A stretch of DNA of 64,000 bases from Paenibacillus oleatilyticus (lineage in GTDB: Bacteria; Bacillota; Bacilli; Paenibacillales; NBRC-103111). The stretch lies in contig NZ_JAHNZO010000019.1 of NCBI RefSeq assembly GCF_018998565.1, positions 62,001 through 126,000 on the forward strand. Reading direction: 5' to 3'. Position 1 is the first letter of the stretch. Every line of letters starts with the position of its first letter. Positions 59,137-64,000 of this stretch are shown in pieces. The translations under genes and the position numbers were made by a program. The notes beneath the pieces were generated by a model, which saw only the letters and a list, made by a program, of their open reading frames with translations, was not told the DNA's origin and made no database searches.

Positions 59137-59865
59137 TTGATACAATTCCGGGATGTAAACAAGCACTATGGTCATTTTCACGTATTGAAAAACATCAATT
59201 TGACGATTGAAGCGGGCGAGGTCGTCGTCGTGATCGGACCGTCCGGTTCGGGAAAAAGCACACTGCTCCGCTGCATCAACCGGCTGGAGACGATATCCGG
59301 AGGGGAGCTGACGGTGGACCAGATCAAGGTTCACGACAAGAAAACCGACATCAACAGCCTGCGGCGCAACATCGGCATGGTATTCCAGCATTTTAATCTC
59401 TACCCGCACCGGACGGTGCTGGAGAACATCACGCTGGCCCCGATGAAGGTGCTCGGTCTTCCGCGTCAGGAGGCCGAGGAAACGGCCATGATTTATTTGA
59501 ACAAAGTCGGCATCCCCGAAAAAGCAAAGTCTTATCCGTCCCAGCTGTCTGGCGGGCAGCAGCAGCGCGTGGCGATCGCGCGCGGGCTCGCCATGAAGCC
59601 GAAGATCATGCTGTTCGACGAGCCTACGTCGGCGCTCGATCCGGAGATGATCGGAGAAGTGCTCGACGTCATGCGCGACTTGGCCCAGGAAGGCATGACG
59701 ATGGTCGTCGTCACCCACGAGATGGGCTTTGCCCGCGAAGTGGCCGACCGGATCGTCTTTATGGATCAAGGGCAAATTCTCGAGACGACGCCTCCGGCTG
59801 AATTTTTCGCGAGTCCGCGCGAGGAGCGGGCGCGCACGTTTCTTAGCCGGGTGTTGAATCACTGA
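59137..59865 (+). CDS. polar amino acid ABC transporter ATP-binding protein (GlnQ/GltL type)
   Basis: A 242-residue ABC ATPase: Walker [11 protein letters not shown]-loop [18 protein letters not shown], signature [13 protein letters not shown], Walker [16 protein letters not shown] and H-loop [16 protein letters not shown]. The latter is characteristic of amino-acid importers. The TTG at 59137 follows AAAGGGGG by 7 bases; an ATG at 59116 in the same frame lacks a site. It is the first gene of a four-gene operon with binding protein and two permeases, the GltIJKL-like set. Confidence 0.93.
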   Translation: MIQFRDVNKHYGHFHVLKNINLTIEAGEVVVVIGPSGSGKSTLLRCINRLETISGGELTVDQIKVHDKKTDINSLRRNIGMVFQHFNLYPHRTVLENITLAPMKVLGLPRQEAEETAMIYLNKVGIPEKAKSYPSQLSGGQQQRVAIARGLAMKPKIMLFDEPTSALDPEMIGEVLDVMRDLAQEGMTMVVVTHEMGFAREVADRIVFMDQGQILETTPPAEFFASPREERARTFLSRVLNH

Positions 59866-59904
59866 TCGGATTATCGTATTCCAATTTGGAGAGGAGACTG
59901 GACT

Positions 59905-60762
59905 GTGAAAATGCTCAAAATGAAGAAGCTGTTTTCCTTAACGCTCGTTTCGATGCTTATGATGACGATGATGGCGGGCTGCGGCACCAAACCGGCGGAG
60001 CAGCCGGGAGCCGGGGGCGGAACGCCCGCGAAGCCGGAGGCGGGAGCTTCCACGATTGAAGCCATAAAGAAGCGCGGCAAGCTTGTCGCCGGGGTCAAAT
60101 ACGATACGAAGCTGTTCGGGCTGAAAGATCCCGGCACCGGCAAGGTCGAAGGCTTCGACATCGATATGGCCAAGCGGCTGGCGAAAAGCATCTTGGGCGA
60201 CGAAACGAAGGTGGAGCTGAAGGAGGTCACCTCCAAAACACGCATTCCGATGCTGCAAAACGGCGAAATCGATATCATCATTGCCACGATGACGATCAAC
60301 GAAGAGCGCAAGCAGCAGGTCGACTTCACCGATGTTTATTTCAAAGCGGGCCAGTCGCTGCTCGTGAAGAAAGGCAGCGCGATTCAGTCGATCGCCGATC
60401 TGAAGAAAGGCTCGAAAGTCATGGCGGTTAAAGGCTCCACGTCGGCGGTTAACATTCGGGCCAAAGCGCCGGAGGCGACCGTGCTGGAGTTCGACAATTA
60501 CCAGGATGCGTTCACCGCGCTTAAGGCCGGCCAAGGAGATGCGCTGACGACGGACAATGCGATTTTGCTCGGGATGGTGAAGCAGGACCCGAACTTCCAG
60601 CTCGCCGGGGGCAATTTCACCGACGAGCCATACGGGATGGCGATCAAGAAGGGCGACAGCGAATTTGTCGCTTACGTCAACAAGTTCCTGAAGGATATGA
60701 ACGCGAGCGGCGAATATGACAAGCTGTATGAGCAATGGTTCGGAGAAAAGCCGGCGAAATAA
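59905..60762 (+). CDS. polar amino acid ABC transporter substrate-binding lipoprotein
   Basis: A 285-residue lipoprotein (lipobox MMAGC) of family 3 binding proteins. It has TIEAIKKRGKLVAGVKYDTKLFG, GFDIDMAKRLAKSI, ITNTMTIN-like IIIATMTINEERKQQVDFTD and a late GMAIKKGD. The acidic-amino-acid group (glutamate/aspartate) shares KYDTKLFG, so glutamate or aspartate is more likely than glutamine; this is inference. The GTG at 59905 follows GAGAGGAG. It lies 39 bases after the ATPase gene. Confidence 0.92.
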   Translation: MKMLKMKKLFSLTLVSMLMMTMMAGCGTKPAEQPGAGGGTPAKPEAGASTIEAIKKRGKLVAGVKYDTKLFGLKDPGTGKVEGFDIDMAKRLAKSILGDETKVELKEVTSKTRIPMLQNGEIDIIIATMTINEERKQQVDFTDVYFKAGQSLLVKKGSAIQSIADLKKGSKVMAVKGSTSAVNIRAKAPEATVLEFDNYQDAFTALKAGQGDALTTDNAILLGMVKQDPNFQLAGGNFTDEPYGMAIKKGDSEFVAYVNKFLKDMNASGEYDKLYEQWFGEKPAK

Positions 60763-60808
60763 CAAGTCAAGCTTATATCCTGTTGCCCGAAGGGAGGCTC
60801 AACCGAAC

Positions 60809-61468
60809 ATGAACGATCAGCTCCTCCGGTTCGATATTTTGATCAAGCATTGGGATACCTACATGCTCGGCTTCGGCAATACGGTCAAAGCGAGCGTGAT
60901 CGCGCTGCTGGCAAGCTTTATTTTGGGAACGGTCATCGCCATATTCCGGATGGCTCCGCTGAAGCCGCTTAACTGGCTGGGCACGGCATACGTCGAATTT
61001 ATCCGGAACATTCCTCTGCTGCTGATCGTTCTGTTGATTTATTTGGCGGCTCCGACGCTCGGTCTGCCGTTCGACGGCTTTACGTCGGGGACGATCGCGC
61101 TGTCGATTTACACGGCGGCCTTCATTGCGGAGGCGATCCGTGCGGGCATCCTGGCCGTTCCGCAGGGTCAGACGGAGGCCGCCCGTTCGTCGGGGCTGAC
61201 GTACTTGCAGACCATGCGTCACGTGGTGCTCCCGCAAGCGATCAAGATTGTCGTTCCGCCGCTCGGCAACCAGTTTTTGAATCTGGTCAAAAATACGTCT
61301 GTGCTGGGCGTCGTCGCAGGTCTCGACCTGATGTACTTCGGCGACATCGTTTCGACGCAGACGTTCGTCACGTTCAGCGTCTACATTTTTATCGCGCTGT
61401 TCTATCTCGCGCTGACGATTCCGTTAAGCTTCGGCGTTCGATATCTGGAGAAACGGATGGCGTTCTGA
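60809..61468 (+). CDS. amino acid ABC transporter permease 1
   Basis: A 219-residue protein with about five membrane segments, HisM/GltJ-type. Family marks are GFGNTVKASVIALLAS, EFIRNIPLLLIVLLIY and the EAA-type loop GQTEAARSSGLTYLQTMRHV. The ATG at 60809 follows GAAGGGAGG; the longer frame from 60716 overlaps the binding protein. It forms the channel with the next permease. Confidence 0.93.
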   Translation: MNDQLLRFDILIKHWDTYMLGFGNTVKASVIALLASFILGTVIAIFRMAPLKPLNWLGTAYVEFIRNIPLLLIVLLIYLAAPTLGLPFDGFTSGTIALSIYTAAFIAEAIRAGILAVPQGQTEAARSSGLTYLQTMRHVVLPQAIKIVVPPLGNQFLNLVKNTSVLGVVAGLDLMYFGDIVSTQTFVTFSVYIFIALFYLALTIPLSFGVRYLEKRMAF

Positions 61469-61498
61469 CGTACGGCGCAGGAGGAAGGGGGAAGCGAC

Positions 61499-62155
61499 AT
61501 GGACTTCGCCGGAGCCTACGCCCCGGAAAATCTCAAGTTTCTGATGCAAGGGCTTTATGTGACGTTAAAAGTGGCCTTTTTCTCGATCATTTTCAGCTTT
61601 ATCCTCGGCGCTCTCGTCGGCACGCTCAGATATGCGCGCGTTCCCGTGCTTTCTCAAGCGCTTGCAGTCGCCGTGGAAACGATCCGCAATTTGCCGCTTC
61701 TGCTCATTATCTTTTTCACGCGCTTTGCGCTGCCCGAGGTCGGGCTGAAAATGTTCCAAAATGCCGAGTACGCCGCAATCGTAGCGCTTACCGTATTTGA
61801 AGCGGCGATGATTGCCGAAATTGTCCGCAGCGGCCTGCTGTCGATCGAGAAGGGCCAGATGGAAGCAGCCCGTTCGTCGGGGCTCAGTTACGTTCAGGCT
61901 TTGTGGCATGTGATTTTGCCGCAGGCGTTGCGCCGGATGGTGCCGCCGCTCGTCAGCCAGTTCATCTCGCTGCTCAAGGATACGTCGCTGGCGACGGTTA
62001 TCGTACTCGCCGAGCTCATGCACAATATGCAGATCGTAGCCGCGAAAAACCCGAACTGGGTCATCCCGGTTTTTATTGCCGGAGCGCTGATCTATTTTAT
62101 AGTCAACTACGTGTTGTCGCTGCTGGCCAAGCGGCTGGAAGTCCGGCAAACGTAG
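61499..62155 (+). CDS. amino acid ABC transporter permease 2
   Basis: A 218-residue protein with about five membrane segments, HisM/GltK-type. It has LMQGLYVTLKVAFFSIIFS, ETIRNLPLLLIIFF and the EAA-type loop GQMEAARSSGLSYVQALWHV. The ATG at 61499 follows GGAGGAAGGGGG. It closes the operon; a terminator lies at 62179-62240. Confidence 0.93.
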   Translation: MDFAGAYAPENLKFLMQGLYVTLKVAFFSIIFSFILGALVGTLRYARVPVLSQALAVAVETIRNLPLLLIIFFTRFALPEVGLKMFQNAEYAAIVALTVFEAAMIAEIVRSGLLSIEKGQMEAARSSGLSYVQALWHVILPQALRRMVPPLVSQFISLLKDTSLATVIVLAELMHNMQIVAAKNPNWVIPVFIAGALIYFIVNYVLSLLAKRLEVRQT

Positions 62156-62178
62156 ACTGGAATAAAATGGATCGCTGA

Positions 62179-62240
62179 CAAAAAAAGAACCGCTCGCTCG
62201 AGTCTCCGAAGAGGATCAGGCGAGTCGGTTCTATTCTTTT
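62179..62240. terminator. bidirectional terminator after the amino-acid ABC operon
   Basis: AGAACCG (62186-62192) pairs with CGGTTCT (62226-62232), extended by CTCG/CGAG pairings. A seven-A run lies on the left and ATTCTTTT on the right, so both directions are served. Confidence 0.7.
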
Positions 62241-62254
62241 CGCGGATCGGGAGG

Positions 62255-62392
62255 CTACTTCTTCTTGCCGGTGTCGCAAGCGCCCGCCTCGCGGGATACT
62301 GTCTCTTCCGCCAGCTTGTCGCCGAATTGGTCGAGGCGTCCCGGCTGGCTGGCCGGTCCGTCGTTGTCCGGCTTGTTGTTTCTTCCTGTCAT
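62255..62392 (-). CDS. 45-residue hydrophilic protein
   Basis: The minus-strand frame begins MTGRNNKPDNDGPASQPGRL and ends GACDTGKKK. It is very hydrophilic, with one Cys and no hydrophobic segment. The ATG follows GGAGGTGAG by 8 bases, an excellent site, and the terminator at 62179-62240 lies just past the stop. I do not recognise a family; short, charged, Asn/Gly-rich proteins of this kind occur in Paenibacillus and some are spore-associated, but that is a guess. It lies 58 bases downstream of the YhfC-like gene on the same strand. Confidence 0.65.
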   Translation of the reverse strand: MTGRNNKPDNDGPASQPGRLDQFGDKLAEETVSREAGACDTGKKK

Positions 62393-62450
62393 GGCTGCTC
62401 ACCTCCATTCCTACTGGTTAGCGTACCAAGAGGAGGGGCGAATTATTTCA

Positions 62451-63227
62451 TCATTTTAGCCAAGCCTTCGATTTGAGGATGAAGGCCAGCGAAGCGAGCC
62501 CGAATGCCGCCACGACGGCTTCCAGCAGCCAGATATTCAATTTCATTCCTTGACTGAGTCCCGGTAAAAAGTCAATCACGGCATGAAGCCCGATTGCATA
62601 CGCCAAATACAACAGCTTGCGGCTGCGGACGGCGTAGAGCACCAGGAGCGACATGGCGATCTGAATCAGCAGCGCGGCGATTCGTTCGATTCCGCCTAAG
62701 GCAAAATGCGAGTCGGGCGTCGTGAGCAGCAGCGACTTCACGGCGAGCAGCGGTTCGCTCGGGGCGCCCGAAGCGAGCAGCTTATCGAATTGTCCGGCGT
62801 TGATGAGAAGCGACATATAGAGCGATTGCACGCTGCCCAGCATGCCGATGAGTACGGCTTCGATCCCGCCGTGACCAAGCCCGAGCGCGATGCCGTCCTT
62901 CCGCTCCCGGTTGCGTTTAAGCCAGAAGCGGAAGGCGATGTAGCGCCCGGCTTCCTCGAAGATGCCGGCCGCCAGCGCGCCATACGTTGCCAAAGCCAGC
63001 GGGTTTCGGCTCATGAGGCTTGCAGTGTACGGATTGCCCTGCAGAACGTAGACATGGAGCAGCTTCTCCAGCACCTGGCTGAACAGGATAAACACCAGAA
63101 TGCCGATGCCGAATGCTTTGAGCGAAAACTTTTCTTTGCGGTAGTAGACGATAAATAAGGCTGCCGGTACGCCAACAGACAATATGGCGGTCGTGATCAT
63201 GAATAGAATAGACCATGAGCTGACCAT
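62451..63227 (-). CDS. YhfC-family intramembrane protease-like protein
   Basis: A 258-residue protein with about eight membrane segments. It has FEEAGRYIAFRFWLK (an EExxR glutamate motif as in CPBP/PrsW-type intramembrane proteases), LGLGHGGIEAVLIG (a HGGxE motif) and a late IGLHAVIDFLPG with His and Asp. This motif set matches the YhfC (DUF2324) family annotated as intramembrane metalloproteases. The substrate is unknown. It starts 27 bases after a second gene with a similar EExxR motif, so the pair may act together. The start codon is at 63225-63227. Confidence 0.85.
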   Translation of the reverse strand: MVSSWSILFMITTAILSVGVPAALFIVYYRKEKFSLKAFGIGILVFILFSQVLEKLLHVYVLQGNPYTASLMSRNPLALATYGALAAGIFEEAGRYIAFRFWLKRNRERKDGIALGLGHGGIEAVLIGMLGSVQSLYMSLLINAGQFDKLLASGAPSEPLLAVKSLLLTTPDSHFALGGIERIAALLIQIAMSLLVLYAVRSRKLLYLAYAIGLHAVIDFLPGLSQGMKLNIWLLEAVVAAFGLASLAFILKSKAWLK

Positions 63228-63254
63228 GGGCGTTTCACTTCCTTTCTCGGGGGC

Positions 63255-63959
63255 TTATTGCCATACAAGCAGACCTGCGGTTAAGGTGACGATTCCGACG
63301 GCGGCTACGAACAGCTCTGTCAGCGGCAGCGACCGTTTGGCTAGCCGGACGGAGACCAGGTTGAATCCGGTATGCGCCGGGATCATCAGTAGGAGCAGCC
63401 ATGGCATATGGGCGATCAGCAGTGTGCTGCCGATGTGGAACATGCTGGCGAAAATGCGCTCTAGTAAGCCCCACAGCGGAGAGCTGTTCATTTGGCCGGT
63501 CGATTCAAGGAACGCCCTGGCTTGCATCGCTTTTTCGTCCGTCCGCTTGATGATGGAAGCGAGGACGATCCCGTTGACGACGGCGAAGACGACCTCGATG
63601 GCCGCCCAGCCTTGACCAAGGGAAAGGGCGGAGTTAAGCGAGAAGCCGGTGATCCAGAGCGCCAGCAGCCGGACGCCTTCTTCCAGCGGCCCGGAGGCGG
63701 CTGCGACGAGCAGGCCGGCGCGCTCCTTCGGCTGCTTGCGGACAAGCAGCGCAATCGGACCGCGAAGCAGGAGCGCGGCCCACCAACCGGCCGCACCGAT
63801 CCCAAAGGCGGCCCAATCCGCCGGAAGCCCGGCATAGCGGAAAGCGAGCCAGAAGGCGGCGGGAACGGCCAGATAAAGCGGAATCGCCGTATAAAAGCGG
63901 CGTCCGATAAGCTCGTAGTTGTCGATCGGTTTGTTAGATGTTGTTTGGGTTGGGTTCAT
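63255..63959 (-). CDS. membrane protein with EExxR motif, related to YhfC/PrsW-type intramembrane proteases
   Basis: A 234-residue protein with about seven membrane segments. It has GPLEEGVRLLALWITGF (EExxR), QGWAAIEVVFAVVNG (position of the HGGxE motif but with no His), FHIGSTLLIAH and MIPAHTGFNL (His residues). It is thus a divergent paralogue of the downstream YhfC-like protein that keeps the Glu pair but lacks the middle His. It could be an inactive partner. The ATG ending at 63959 follows AAGAG; a GTG ending at 63968 is in frame. The upstream frame ending at 63965 is only 5 bases away. Confidence 0.78.
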   Translation of the reverse strand: MNPTQTTSNKPIDNYELIGRRFYTAIPLYLAVPAAFWLAFRYAGLPADWAAFGIGAAGWWAALLLRGPIALLVRKQPKERAGLLVAAASGPLEEGVRLLALWITGFSLNSALSLGQGWAAIEVVFAVVNGIVLASIIKRTDEKAMQARAFLESTGQMNSSPLWGLLERIFASMFHIGSTLLIAHMPWLLLLMIPAHTGFNLVSVRLAKRSLPLTELFVAAVGIVTLTAGLLVWQ

Positions 63960-63964
63960 GAGCG

Positions 63965-64000
63965 TCACTCTTTTCCTTCCGAATCGGATGCTTGCGGCTC
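63965..64000 (-). CDS. 3' end of an upstream gene, cut by the window edge
   Basis: On the minus strand the frame open at the window edge reads EPQASDSEGKE and stops at 63965-63967, 5 bases before the ATG of the next gene. The hydrophilic acidic tail and tight spacing look like the C-terminus of an upstream gene in the same operon. Only 11 codons are visible, so this is tentative. Confidence 0.4.
   Translation of the reverse strand, partial: EPQASDSEGKE

Overview
The window reads as one chromosomal segment of a Gram-positive, spore-former-type Firmicute of the Paenibacillaceae (Paenibacillus or Cohnella-like). The clues are S-layer-homology (SLH) surface proteins, an Isd-type heme uptake operon with NEAT proteins and a class B sortase, a YesM/YesN two-component pair beside a sugar ABC transporter, many TTG/GTG starts behind strong AGGAGG sites, and a GC content that looks like the mid-50s by eye. 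There is no rRNA, tRNA, transposase, phage gene or CRISPR array. The assignment to a family is inference from gene content, not from a database search.

Layout. 0-8.7 kb: heme acquisition operon (three NEAT surface/secreted proteins, heme-binding lipoprotein, permease, ATPase, sortase B). 9.1-12.8 kb: mglBAC galactose-type ABC importer. 13-20 kb: zinc-ribbon membrane protein, YeiH-family transporter, stalk-domain lipoprotein, VanY-type carboxypeptidase, and an ECF sigma factor with a large membrane anti-sigma factor. 19.9-20.45 kb: gene-free patch made of several repeat families. 20.4-22.5 kb: DUF6526-like protein, AlkD glycosylase, nitroreductase. 22.6-31.1 kb: a two-gene unit with an SLH lipoprotein and a giant 2412-residue modular secreted protein. 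31-37 kb: a decayed stalk-domain gene, queF, a Fur-controlled orphan siderophore ATPase, a luciferase-like monooxygenase, a polysaccharide deacetylase and a phosphotransferase. 37.2-40.4 kb: D-amino-acid operon (DSD1/D-threonine aldolase-like enzyme, N-acyl-D-amino-acid deacylase, RidA). 40.7-50.3 kb: YesM/YesN sensor-regulator, carbohydrate ABC transporter, Gfo/Idh/MocA dehydrogenase and two TIM-barrel isomerases. 50.6-57.3 kb: YkuK-like protein, two small membrane/coiled-coil genes, AIM24-like protein, MHYT-PAS histidine kinase, MFS exporter, DUF457 membrane hydrolase. 57.4-64 kb: SLH-CAP protein, polar amino-acid ABC importer, a 45-residue ORF and two membrane proteins with glutamate-protease-like motifs.

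How the parts work together. The Isd genes form a relay: surface NEAT proteins held by sortase (NPQTG) or by SLH domains take heme and pass it to the lipoprotein and ABC importer. The mgl and YesMN-linked loci are separate sugar systems. The D-amino-acid operon pairs a deacylase with a PLP enzyme and an enamine deaminase. 

The most unusual non-coding signal is a family of three long imperfect palindromes (about 8.7, 12.9 and 50.4 kb) with conserved blocks. Two of them sit exactly inside the loop of an intrinsic terminator, and one carries a second, smaller hairpin element inside it. The most unusual protein-coding signal is the giant protein and SLH lipoprotein pair, in which a low-GC tract spans exactly the C-terminal half of the lipoprotein and the N-terminus of the giant protein.
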